A DNA stretch of 64,000 nt, from the NCBI RefSeq assembly GCF_030064675.1, contig NZ_CP116413.1:4186001-4250000 (forward strand), written 5' to 3'. Below, piece by piece: positions 44,858-52,676 of the stretch. The position numbers were made by a program, and so were the translations under genes. Source of the stretch: Crossiella sp. CA-258035 (lineage in GTDB: Bacteria; Actinomycetota; Actinomycetes; Mycobacteriales; Pseudonocardiaceae). How positions within the stretch are numbered: position 1 is the stretch's first letter; each line of letters starts with the position of its first letter. Under the pieces are notes generated by a model, which searched no databases, had not been told where the DNA came from, and saw only the letters and a list, made by a program, of their open reading frames with translations.

Positions 44858-45418
44858 TCAGTGCTTGATGAACATCTCCCGGTCGTTGCGACCGTCCGCG
44901 AAGACGAAGTCGGTGTCCTCGCTGTACAGGTTGCGCCACTGGTTGTTGGTGTCCAGGGCGTCGAAGTGGAACTTGGTCACCCTGATGTTCTTGTTCCGCC
45001 CCGGCGGGGTGTTCGGCGTGGTGATCGTGGCCGTGATGCTGGTGATGTCCTTCCAGTACAGGCGCCGGGTGGGTGCGGGGCCGCCGACCAGCTGCACGTG
45101 GCTGCCGGTGTTCTGGAAGTCGCCCCAGTTGTTCAGGTGCTCCACGTTGTTCGAGCAGCCGTTGCTGTTGGTGCGGACCAGACGGGTCCAGGTGTCGCTG
45201 CCGGTGAGCGGGTCCCGGTAGCGGATGGTGGCCCAGGCCGGGATGCAGGAGCCCGAGTTGGACAGGTTGCCGATGGAGAACCACAGGCTGAACGCCTTGA
45301 ACTCCACGTCGTTGGCCGGACGCGCGGCACTGGCCGGGGACGCGCCGAGCAGGGTGAGGCCGAGCAGTGCTCCGAAGAACACCGTGGCGAACTTCCGGAA
45401 GAACCGGTTGATGCCCAT
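44858..45418 (-). CDS. Secreted beta-rich protein, unknown function
   Basis: A 186-residue exported protein with a clear signal peptide (residues 1-31, basic GINRFFRKF then a hydrophobic core and SPASAA). The mature 155 residues are beta-strand and Asn/Thr rich (SLWFSIGNLSNSGSC, NTPPGRNKNIRVTKF) with two cysteines (SC and GC) that probably pair. The pattern recalls small PLAT/jelly-roll type surface proteins, but I do not recognise a family. ATG at 45418 is used. It is followed by a strong terminator and has a 208-base shared upstream region with the divergent LuxR gene, in which I see no gene. Confidence 0.72.
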   Translation of the reverse strand: MGINRFFRKFATVFFGALLGLTLLGASPASAARPANDVEFKAFSLWFSIGNLSNSGSCIPAWATIRYRDPLTGSDTWTRLVRTNSNGCSNNVEHLNNWGDFQNTGSHVQLVGGPAPTRRLYWKDITSITATITTPNTPPGRNKNIRVTKFHFDALDTNNQWRNLYSEDTDFVFADGRNDREMFIKH

Positions 45419-45626
45419 GGGTAGCAAACCATTCTCTCGCCGCCGGGGCGGTTGCTGTGACCCGGCAACGGTAGGAACGCGCTCTGCGGGGCAACCACCC
45501 CGAATTCTTGGGGTTGACCGGCCGCGCGGGATGCGCCGATGATCACGAGGGCGGACTTCGGGGCAGTGGTTCCGGCTTTCGGGCGAAGGTGTTGCCCGCG
45601 CTGCCCGCACCGGCCATCCTCGCCGC

Positions 45627-46658
45627 GTGATCCGCTCCCTGACCGCCGTCATCCGCCAGCTGTCGACGATTCCGGACTCGGGAGCCGGTCCGGGCGAACT
45701 GGGTCAGCTGGTCTCCGCGGTCATCGCGCCGCTGGTGCCGCACGAGGGAATCCAGCTGTTCGGCTCGAGTCCGGCGCTGACCACGCGGGTGGCGTCCTTC
45801 GGCTTCATCCACGGGTACGAAAGGGACTTCGCCCGTGCGCTCGGCACCGCGATCCTCTCCGGTGTGGACCCGTACCCGCGCGAGGTGCTGGAGTCGCTGC
45901 CGCTGCCCGCGGCGGTGGTCGGCGCGGACACCAAGGGAGACAAGGAGATCCGGCGGCTGCTGGCCGGGCACGGGGTCGGGTGCGAACTGCGGATGTTGTT
46001 GCGGGACAACAGGGGAGTGTGGGGTGCGATCAGCCTGTTGCGCGGCAAGGGCAGCAGGGCCTTCGATCCCGGCGAGGTGCGCCTGGTCGCCGGGCTCACC
46101 CCGGTGCTGATCGAGATCCTCCGTCGGCACGTCACCGCCGCCCCGCTGGCGGCCACCGCGCCGCCCGTCTCGGCCGGGGTGGTGATCGTCGGCCCCGACC
46201 ACCAGGTCCGGTCGATGACACCGCAGGCGCGCCAGTGGCTGGCCCGGATGAGCGAACACGCCCCGGATGGCGACTGGTGCGGCGGGCTGCCCGCGCTGAT
46301 CTCCTTGCAGCTGCGCGGGAATCGACCGCAGACCGCGCCGTTCGTCGGTCCGGCCGCGACCTTCGGCCGGTGGACCGCGGCGCGCGGCCAGTTCCTCGAC
46401 GGCGACGAAGACGGGCAGATCGCGGTGGTCATCGAGTCGGCGGGCAGCGAGCTGGTGCTGCCCTCGTTCTGCCAGTGGTACGACATCACCGCCAGGGAGC
46501 GGCTGGTGCTCCAGCACACCCTGGACGGTTCGCCGACCAAGCTGATCGCCCGGCACCTCGGGCTGTCCGCCCACACCGTCAGCGAGCACCTCCAGTCGCT
46601 GTACCGCAAGACCGGCGTCAGCGGCCGGGGCGAGCTGATCTCCGCGCTGGCCGGGTGA
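45627..46658 (+). CDS. LuxR-family transcriptional regulator
   Basis: A 343-residue regulator with an N-terminal GAF-like sensor region (about 20-170, with PREVLESLPLPAAVVGADTKG and GVWGAISLLRGKGSRAFDPGE) and a C-terminal LuxR helix-turn-helix: YDITARERLVLQHTLDGSPTKLIARHLGLSAHTVSEHLQSLYRKTGV. The GTG start at 45627 is the earliest sensible one. No receiver domain, so not a response regulator. Divergent from the secreted protein, which it may control. The ligand is unknown. Confidence 0.85.
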   Translation: MIRSLTAVIRQLSTIPDSGAGPGELGQLVSAVIAPLVPHEGIQLFGSSPALTTRVASFGFIHGYERDFARALGTAILSGVDPYPREVLESLPLPAAVVGADTKGDKEIRRLLAGHGVGCELRMLLRDNRGVWGAISLLRGKGSRAFDPGEVRLVAGLTPVLIEILRRHVTAAPLAATAPPVSAGVVIVGPDHQVRSMTPQARQWLARMSEHAPDGDWCGGLPALISLQLRGNRPQTAPFVGPAATFGRWTAARGQFLDGDEDGQIAVVIESAGSELVLPSFCQWYDITARERLVLQHTLDGSPTKLIARHLGLSAHTVSEHLQSLYRKTGVSGRGELISALAG

Positions 46659-46666
46659 GCTGGCCC

Positions 46667-47218
46667 TCAGCTCTCGCGTTTCCGGCTGCGGTAGGCGCGG
46701 ACCTTGGCGATGCTGCCGCAGGCGCGGCCGTCGGGCGTCTCGGCGTACATCGCGCACCAGGTCCGGCTGCGGTTGCGGCTGTGGTCGTAGAAGACGTTGC
46801 GGCAGTCCGGACAGGACTTCAGCCGCGCCCACAGGTCGTGCGCCAGCGCCCCGGTCACCAGGACCAGCAGCGCGGACACCGCGCCACCGTTCTCGGCGAC
46901 GTAGTGGACCGGTGACTCCGCGCCCACGGTGACCCGGATCGGACGGCGTTCGAACCACGTGTTCAGCCCGGCCGGCGCGGACTGGCCCAGCGACTCCCGC
47001 AGCGCCGTGCGCAGCTCGGTCAGCTCCGCCACCTCGCCGGGCGCGGGCGGCGGCACCTCGGGGAACCTTGCCCGCCAGGCCCGCTTGTCCGCGGCCAGCT
47101 CGGGCAGGTCGTCCGCCGGGGTCCTGGTCTCGTGCGGCAGTCGCCAGGTGTTGAGGAAGGCCCGCACCTGTTCGAGTCCGCCCGGAGCGACACTCATCGA
47201 CACCATGTTTACCACCAT
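46667..47218 (-). CDS. CGNR zinc-finger (ABATE domain) regulator
   Basis: A 183-residue protein with an N-terminal ABATE-type helical domain (about 12-130) and a C-terminal CGNR zinc finger: CPDCRNVFYDHSRNRSRTWC then CGSIAKVRAYRSRK. CGNR proteins are stress-related DNA-binding regulators in actinobacteria. ATG at 47218 is given, but ATG at 47206 is possible; neither has a strong ribosome site. A palindrome TACCGG-TTGA-CCGGTA overlaps the start. It is divergent from the MFS transporter, which it probably represses. Confidence 0.85.
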   Translation of the reverse strand: MVVNMVSMSVAPGGLEQVRAFLNTWRLPHETRTPADDLPELAADKRAWRARFPEVPPPAPGEVAELTELRTALRESLGQSAPAGLNTWFERRPIRVTVGAESPVHYVAENGGAVSALLVLVTGALAHDLWARLKSCPDCRNVFYDHSRNRSRTWCAMYAETPDGRACGSIAKVRAYRSRKRES

Positions 47219-47233
47219 ACCGGTTGACCGGTA
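47218..47233. promoter_or_regulatory. Operator candidate between CGNR and MFS genes
   Basis: TACCGG-TTGA-CCGGTA, perfect 6-bp arms with a 4-base spacer. It lies in the 42 bases between the divergent starts (47218 and 47261), touching the CGNR start. The position suits repression of both genes by the CGNR protein. Confidence 0.6.
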
Positions 47234-47260
47234 GCGCGTCCCGTCTTACCGTCTATTCGT

Positions 47261-48445
47261 ATGACTGGTAAACAGGCCGAGATCACGCTGCCGGACGCGA
47301 CGCTGGCCCCGGCGAGGGCGGCGACCACGTTGTTCTTCGCGCTGGCCGGGTTCGTCTTCGCCAGCTGGGCGGTGCGCATCCCCGCGGTGAAGGAGCAGGT
47401 GGGCGCGTCACCGGCGGCGCTGGGACTGGCCCTGCTGGCGCTGTCGGCGGCCGCGGTGGCGACCATGTCGGTCAGCGGGGCGGTGTGCCGCCGGTTCGGC
47501 AGCCGCCAGGTCACGGTCGCGACCGCGGGGCTGCTGTCGCTGACGGTGGTGCTGCCCGCGTTCACCCACTCCGCGCTCGCGCTGGCCGCCGCGCTGCTCG
47601 TGTTCGGGATCGCCTACGGCGGTATCGACGTGGCGGTCAACAGCGTCGCGGTGGAGCTGGCGGAGGCGCTGCGCAGGCCGATCATGCCCAGCCTGCACGC
47701 CGCGAACAGCATCGGCAGCCTGGCCGGAGCCGCACTCGGCGGCCTGCTCGCCGCCCACCTCTCGCCCGCCGGACACTTCCTGCTGGTGCTGCCGCTCGGC
47801 TTGCTGGCCACCGTGATCGCGGGCCGGATGCTGCTGGCGAACCCGATCCCGCGTCCGGAGGCGGTCGCGGCGCACGGGCGAGCCCGCAGGCCCACCCCCG
47901 GTGTGGTGGTCTTCGGCGTGATCGGGCTGTGCGCCGCCTACAGCCAGGGCGGGCTGGACAACTGGATTCCGTTGCACCTCACCGAGAACCTGGGCGCGAG
48001 CGCCGGTCTGGCCGCGATCGGCTACGCGATCGTCCAGGGCACCATGGCCGTCGGCAGGCTGGCCGGCACCGCGCTGGTGGAACGGTTCGGGCAGACCAAG
48101 GTCGTGGTCGTCGGCGGGCTGCTCGCCTGCGCTGGCACGCTGGGAGTCGCGCTGTCCTCCAGTCTGTGGCTGGCCTTCGCCGGTCTGGTGCTGACCGGCG
48201 TGGGGCTGGCGAACATCTTCCCGCTGGCCATCGCGGGCGCGGGCGCGCTCGGCGGACCCGGCGGCGTGGCACTGGCCGCGCTGATGGGCTACGCGGGCAT
48301 CCTGCTCGCACCGCCCACCATCGGGTTCATCGCGGGCCAGTTCGACCTGCGACTGGCGCTGGCGCTGATCGCGCTGCTGGCCGCACTCGCCGCGCTCGCC
48401 CAGTTGGGTCGATCGGCCTACCGGCGTACCAGGGCTGGCCGGTGA
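47261..48445 (+). CDS. MFS transporter
   Basis: A 394-residue major-facilitator protein with about twelve transmembrane helices. The N-terminal half shows GFVFASWAVRIPAVKEQVGASPAALG and the inter-helix 2-3 basic loop CRRFGSRQVTV; the second half starts near VVVFGVIGLCAAYSQGGLDNWIP. It resembles the FucP/sugar-type or drug-efflux branch without a decisive motif. ATG at 47261 follows a palindrome shared with the divergent CGNR regulator. Likely function is export or uptake of a small molecule under CGNR control. Confidence 0.9.
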   Translation: MTGKQAEITLPDATLAPARAATTLFFALAGFVFASWAVRIPAVKEQVGASPAALGLALLALSAAAVATMSVSGAVCRRFGSRQVTVATAGLLSLTVVLPAFTHSALALAAALLVFGIAYGGIDVAVNSVAVELAEALRRPIMPSLHAANSIGSLAGAALGGLLAAHLSPAGHFLLVLPLGLLATVIAGRMLLANPIPRPEAVAAHGRARRPTPGVVVFGVIGLCAAYSQGGLDNWIPLHLTENLGASAGLAAIGYAIVQGTMAVGRLAGTALVERFGQTKVVVVGGLLACAGTLGVALSSSLWLAFAGLVLTGVGLANIFPLAIAGAGALGGPGGVALAALMGYAGILLAPPTIGFIAGQFDLRLALALIALLAALAALAQLGRSAYRRTRAGR

Positions 48446-48532
48446 CGACCACAGTCCGCAGTGGACGGTACAAATGTCCTGACTTGCCGGAACATCCTGG
48501 TACGAGGCAGTTTCGCCCTAACCTGGGTGACG

Positions 48533-49999
48533 ATGAGCGCGCAAACCCCGCCCAGAAGGTTCAACGCCGCCAACGGTCTGCTGGAGGGCCTCGGCGTCAT
48601 CCTGCTGCTGGTGGCCCTGTGGACGTGCTACCAGGCGCAGTTCGCCACCGTGGACGTGCCGATGTGCGGCGACAAACCACTGCGGCCAGGCAGCGTCTGC
48701 TTCAGCCTCACCAGGGAAGGCCCCGCGGTGGGCTACCAGGAGCTGCTGGACGCCCAGCGCGCCGCGGCTCCCGGCCGGGCGTTGCGGGCCAGTGTGATCG
48801 TCGGTGGTCTTGGCGGGCTGGCGCTGCTCTTCGGGGCCTCACTAGCGGTGCGGCGCAACAGGTGTTCCCCGCGCGAGGCGGTGCCGATGGTGCTGCTGCG
48901 AGCGACCGGACCGCTGCTGGCAGTCGCGGTGGCGGTGCTGGTGCTGACCCTGCGGGCGGGACTGGCGGGGTACGCGGTGTTCGGCATTCCCGGGCTGACC
49001 ACGGCCCCGGTGCTGACCGCGTTGCTCGCGGTGGGCGGGGGCGCGATCGTGGTGTACGCGCGGCACGAGGAGATCTTCGCGGTGAAGGTGCGCGAGGCGG
49101 TGCGGCGGCGGGTGGCCGGACGGGGCGCGCCAACGACTCCGGCACAACCGAACCCGGCCGCCACCACACCACACTCCGTCTCCAGCGTCGCCCCAGCCCC
49201 CACAGCGTCTGCCCCCGCCGCCCCAGAACCGTTGCCCGAGCAGGACTTCCTCGACCCCACCAGCGACCTCTGGCCCGATCGCCGAGCCCTCCTCCGCCCC
49301 ACCCCCGCCCCGCCCTGGCAAACCGCCACCCAGCGCACCGCCGCCGTCCTCGGCCTCGCCGGACTCCTCACCCTCGTCCTCTCCGCAACCGTCCTCCCCT
49401 TCCGCCCCCTCGGCGACTGGACCCACCCCGCCCTCGCCGTCCTCTCCCTCACCCTGCTCGCCCTCCGCGCCCAGTCCCGCCCCCCGACCCGCTGGACCCT
49501 CCCGCGCTGGGCCACCGCCACCGCCCTGACCTTCCTCGCCGCCACCGCCCTCACCGTCCCCGCCCGGCCACTCACCTGGAGCGCCCTGCTCACCGTGGTC
49601 CTGCTCATCGCCGCGACCTACCGCCTGGCGAACAACCTCGGCTTCGCCTGCCGCCAGCCCCGCCACGCGCACGCCGCCCTGCACCTCGGCGAGTCCGCGG
49701 GCCTGGTCCTGGCCGGGTTTCTAGCCACCTGCGCGGCCCAGAGCGGCACCGTCCCGGCGGTCATGGGCTACCTGGTCGCCTTCGGGCTGATGGCGATCAT
49801 GTTCCCGTCCAGTGCCCGTCTGCCGGCCCGGCCGCCGGGTTGGCTGCACCTGCGCCTGGCCCTGCTCGGCGTCGTACTGGCCACCGCCGGCTACCTGTTC
49901 GCCTCCGGTGACCTGACCTGCCGGATCGCCGCGGGCTGCCTGGCGCTGCTGGTCCTGGTGGGTGGCGTGGGCGCGGTGCGCGGGCTGCGGGCGGAGTAG
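48533..49999 (+). CDS. Multi-pass membrane protein, unknown
   Basis: A 488-residue protein with about ten hydrophobic segments in two blocks (residues about 18-185 and 285-485), separated by a Pro/Ala-rich cytoplasmic linker. The first block has an extracytoplasmic loop with two cysteines (PMCGDKP, GSVCFS). No transporter or enzyme motif is seen. ATG at 48533 is used; the region upstream is a low-GC promoter-like stretch. The codon pattern around 49180-49500 shows a heavy run of C-ending codons, probably from the low-complexity linker. Function unknown. Confidence 0.75.
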   Translation: MSAQTPPRRFNAANGLLEGLGVILLLVALWTCYQAQFATVDVPMCGDKPLRPGSVCFSLTREGPAVGYQELLDAQRAAAPGRALRASVIVGGLGGLALLFGASLAVRRNRCSPREAVPMVLLRATGPLLAVAVAVLVLTLRAGLAGYAVFGIPGLTTAPVLTALLAVGGGAIVVYARHEEIFAVKVREAVRRRVAGRGAPTTPAQPNPAATTPHSVSSVAPAPTASAPAAPEPLPEQDFLDPTSDLWPDRRALLRPTPAPPWQTATQRTAAVLGLAGLLTLVLSATVLPFRPLGDWTHPALAVLSLTLLALRAQSRPPTRWTLPRWATATALTFLAATALTVPARPLTWSALLTVVLLIAATYRLANNLGFACRQPRHAHAALHLGESAGLVLAGFLATCAAQSGTVPAVMGYLVAFGLMAIMFPSSARLPARPPGWLHLRLALLGVVLATAGYLFASGDLTCRIAAGCLALLVLVGGVGAVRGLRAE

Positions 50000-50013
50000 C
50001 TACCCTGGGGTTC

Positions 50014-50394
50014 GTGCGACGGGGTGGGGTGTTCACGCGAGCGGGTCTCGCGCGGGCCTGTGCCGTCCTCGGGATCCTGGTGGGCCTGGTCCTGATGCAG
50101 GAGTCCGCGCACGTCGAAGATCCGCACTCGCCCGGCTGCCACTCGCTGTACTCGGTGGCGATGCTGGTCGCCGACGACTGCGTCCCCGCCCAGCCCGCAC
50201 ACGGCCCGCAGGACCCGGCCGACCTGCTCGGCGCCTGCCTCGCACTGCTGGTCGCGGTGCTGCTCACGCTGGTCGCACTGGCCGGTCCACGACCGCTGAC
50301 CACGCTGCTCGCCCAGCTCAGGGCGCCCCGGCCGCCCACCCGGCGACACCGCCCGGTGCCCAGTCTCGCCCTGCTCTGCGTGCTGCGCACGTAG
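50014..50394 (+). CDS. Small membrane protein, unknown
   Basis: A 126-residue protein with two transmembrane helices (about 10-28 and 70-90). Between them is a loop with HVEDPHSPGCHSLYSVAMLVADDC, where two cysteines and three histidines would face the outside and could bind metal or form a disulfide. The C-terminal tail is Arg/Pro rich. GTG at 50014 is 14 bases after the upstream stop. It lies directly before the DsbA-VKOR pair, which suggests an oxidative or metal-related role, but this is not proven. Confidence 0.6.
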   Translation: MRRGGVFTRAGLARACAVLGILVGLVLMQESAHVEDPHSPGCHSLYSVAMLVADDCVPAQPAHGPQDPADLLGACLALLVAVLLTLVALAGPRPLTTLLAQLRAPRPPTRRHRPVPSLALLCVLRT

Positions 50395-50489
50395 GCCGAA
50401 CCGTTCGCTCCGCCACGAGGTCCCGGCGACCTCGTGTGCCCGCGTGCGTTCGCGCCTGCCCGCATCCACCCAGAACCCAGGGGATACCC

Positions 50490-51167
50490 ATGACTGCCAA
50501 CACCAAGATCACCCTCACCGTGCTCGCCGTGGTCGCCGCGGTGCTCACCGGCCTGTTCGTCTTCGCCCGCCCCAACACCCCGGCCCCCGCCGCCCAGCCC
50601 GGTCCGCAGGGCGCGCCGCCCACTGTGCCCGCCGAGGTGCTGGTCCGCCCGGACAGCCACAAGCTCTCCACCGCACCCGACGGCAAGGTCACCGTGGTCG
50701 AGTTCGCCGACCTGGAGTGCGAGGTGTGCGGCGCGGTGTACCCCGGGGTGGAGCGGCTGCGCGCGGAGTACGCGGGCAAGGTCACCTTCGTGCTGCGCTA
50801 CTTCCCGATTCCCAGCCACCGCAATGCCGAACTGGCCGCGCGCGTGGTGGAGGCGGCGGGCAGGCAGGGCAAGCTGGAGGCGATGTACCAGCTGATGTTC
50901 GAGACCCAGCGGGAGTGGGGCGACCAGCAGACCGACCACCGCGCCACCTTCCTCGGCTTCGCCCGCCGCCTCGGCCTCGACCTGCCCGCCTTCGAACGCG
51001 ACCTGGACGACCCGGCCACCCAGGCCCGCGTGCTGGCCGACCGCAAGGACGGCGCGAGCATCGGCGTCCAGGGCACCCCGACCTTCTTCGTCAACGGCGC
51101 CAAGGTCACCGGCCGCGCCAGCTACGAGACCCTCAAGGCCGCCATCGACGCGGCACTGGCGAAGTGA
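50490..51167 (+). CDS. DsbA-like thioredoxin-fold oxidoreductase
   Basis: A 225-residue membrane-anchored protein: N-terminal helix (about 6-26), a Pro/Ala linker, and a DsbA-fold domain with the CxxC active site C77-E-V-C80 (EFADLECEVCGAVY) and the cis-proline loop in VQGTPTFFVNG. It should oxidise cysteine pairs in exported proteins. The ATG at 50490 is used. Its stop overlaps the start of a VKOR gene (GTGA), which is the usual partner that re-oxidises DsbA in actinobacteria. Confidence 0.9.
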   Translation: MTANTKITLTVLAVVAAVLTGLFVFARPNTPAPAAQPGPQGAPPTVPAEVLVRPDSHKLSTAPDGKVTVVEFADLECEVCGAVYPGVERLRAEYAGKVTFVLRYFPIPSHRNAELAARVVEAAGRQGKLEAMYQLMFETQREWGDQQTDHRATFLGFARRLGLDLPAFERDLDDPATQARVLADRKDGASIGVQGTPTFFVNGAKVTGRASYETLKAAIDAALAK

Positions 51168-51766
51168 CGGCCACCCCGGCGGAGCGGGCCCCGTTCCCGC
51201 TCCGCCTGCTGCCCTGGCTGCTCACCATCGGCGGCGCGATCGGCCTCACCGCGGCCGTCGTGCTCACCGTCGAGAAGATCGCGCTGCTGCGAAATCCGAG
51301 TTATATCCCCAGTTGCAGCCTGAACCCGGTGCTCAGCTGCGGCTCGGTGATGAAGACCGAGCAGGCCTCGGTCTTCGGTTTCCCCAACCCACTGCTGGGC
51401 ATCGCCGGGTTCGCCGTGGTCACCACCATCGGCCTCGCCCTGCTGACCGGAGCCCGGTTCCACCGCTGGTTCTGGCTCGGCCTGCAAGCGGGCACCACCC
51501 TCGGCGTGATCTTCGTGCACTGGCTGATCTTCCAGAGCCTGTACCGGATCGGCGCGCTGTGCCCGTACTGCATGGTGGTGTGGGCGGTGACCATCCCGAT
51601 CTTCTACTACGTCACGCTGCACAACCTGCACCACGGCCACCTCCCGGCGCCGCGCGGCTGGCGACCGCTGCTCACCTTCCACACGGTGGTGCTCACCGGC
51701 TGGTTCCTGGCGATCGCGATCGCGGTGCTGGAAGCCTTCTGGACCTACTGGACCACGCTGTTGTGA
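51164..51766 (+). CDS. Vitamin K epoxide reductase (VKOR) family protein
   Basis: A 200-residue membrane protein with four to five helices. The loop cysteines C51 and C59 (CSLNPVLSC) and active-site C133-P-Y-C136 match the VKOR pattern. It takes electrons from the DsbA partner and passes them to quinone. GTG at 51164 overlaps the DsbA stop. The pair replaces the DsbA-DsbB system. The window's secreted enzymes with cysteine pairs are possible clients. Confidence 0.92.
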   Translation: MTATPAERAPFPLRLLPWLLTIGGAIGLTAAVVLTVEKIALLRNPSYIPSCSLNPVLSCGSVMKTEQASVFGFPNPLLGIAGFAVVTTIGLALLTGARFHRWFWLGLQAGTTLGVIFVHWLIFQSLYRIGALCPYCMVVWAVTIPIFYYVTLHNLHHGHLPAPRGWRPLLTFHTVVLTGWFLAIAIAVLEAFWTYWTTLL

Positions 51767-51788
51767 CCGCCGTGCTTGACTGCCAGGC

Positions 51789-52676
51789 ATGGAACTGACC
51801 GTCCAGGCCGACGACGCCCGGCTACCGGCCACGCTGGACCTTCCGGCGGGGCCGGTCCGGGGCGCGGTCGTGGTCCTGCACGGCGCGGGGGCCGGTCAGC
51901 GGTCGTACTTCTGCTACGCCCACCTGGCCCGCCTGCTGCCCAGCATCGGCATCGCGGTGCTGCGCCACGAGCGCAGACCAGGTTCCGGCGGCCACGATGT
52001 GCCGCTGACCCAGCAGGCCGACGACGCGGCCGCCGCCATCGCACTCCTGCGTGGGCACACCGGCGAGGTTCCGATCGGCGTGTGGGGATGGAGCCAGGGC
52101 GCCTGGGCCGCACCGCTGACCGCCGTCCGCCACCCCGGCCAGGTCGACTTCCTGGTCCTGCTCTCGTGCAGCGGGGTCAGCCCCGCGGAGCAGATGCGCT
52201 ACGGCACCGCCGAACAGTTGCGCCGCAACGGTTTCTCCGCCGCCGCCCGCGCCGAGCTGCACCGCCTGCGCGTCACCGTGGAGAACTACCAGCGTGGCGT
52301 CACCGACCGCGCCACCGCCCAGCGAGCCGTTGACGCAGCCGCCGGACAACCGTGGTTCCCGTTGGCCTGCGTGAATCGCCGGCTACCCGACCGGCCAGGC
52401 GGTTGGGCCGACCTGGACTTCGACCCCACCCCGGTGTTCGCCCAGCTCACCTGCCCGACCTTGCTCTACTACGGCGAAACCGACGCCTGGGTGCCGGTCG
52501 AGGCCAGCGTCGCCGCCTGGCACCGCGCCGCCACCGCCCCGCTGACCATCCACCGCCTCGAGGGCTGCGATCACCTGCCCACCCACGACGAAGGCAACAG
52601 CATCGCCGACATCAGCGAGCAGTACAGCGACACGCTGTGCGCCTGGCTCGACGCCCAGCTCGGCAGCGGCGGCTAG
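51789..52676 (+). CDS. Alpha/beta hydrolase (dienelactone hydrolase-like)
   Basis: A 295-residue cytoplasmic hydrolase: oxyanion HGAGAGQRS, nucleophile S102 in GWSQGAW, acid in TDAWVPVEAS and histidine in GCDHLPTHDE, all in the expected order. The family covers esterases, peptidases and lipases; no more exact function is seen. ATG at 51789 is 22 bases after the VKOR gene stop and may be co-transcribed. Its stop overlaps the convergent pseudogene. Confidence 0.85.
   Translation: MELTVQADDARLPATLDLPAGPVRGAVVVLHGAGAGQRSYFCYAHLARLLPSIGIAVLRHERRPGSGGHDVPLTQQADDAAAAIALLRGHTGEVPIGVWGWSQGAWAAPLTAVRHPGQVDFLVLLSCSGVSPAEQMRYGTAEQLRRNGFSAAARAELHRLRVTVENYQRGVTDRATAQRAVDAAAGQPWFPLACVNRRLPDRPGGWADLDFDPTPVFAQLTCPTLLYYGETDAWVPVEASVAAWHRAATAPLTIHRLEGCDHLPTHDEGNSIADISEQYSDTLCAWLDAQLGSGG

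Noticed and set aside
45494-45512. ACCCC-GAATTCTT-GGGGT inverted repeat upstream of the LuxR gene
   Set aside because: Short arms around an off-centre core; could be an operator but chance is likely in such GC-rich DNA.
48446-48532. Earlier start for the membrane protein at 48461
   Set aside because: The added residues are hydrophilic and come from a promoter-like intergenic stretch; the ATG at 48533 precedes the first helix suitably.
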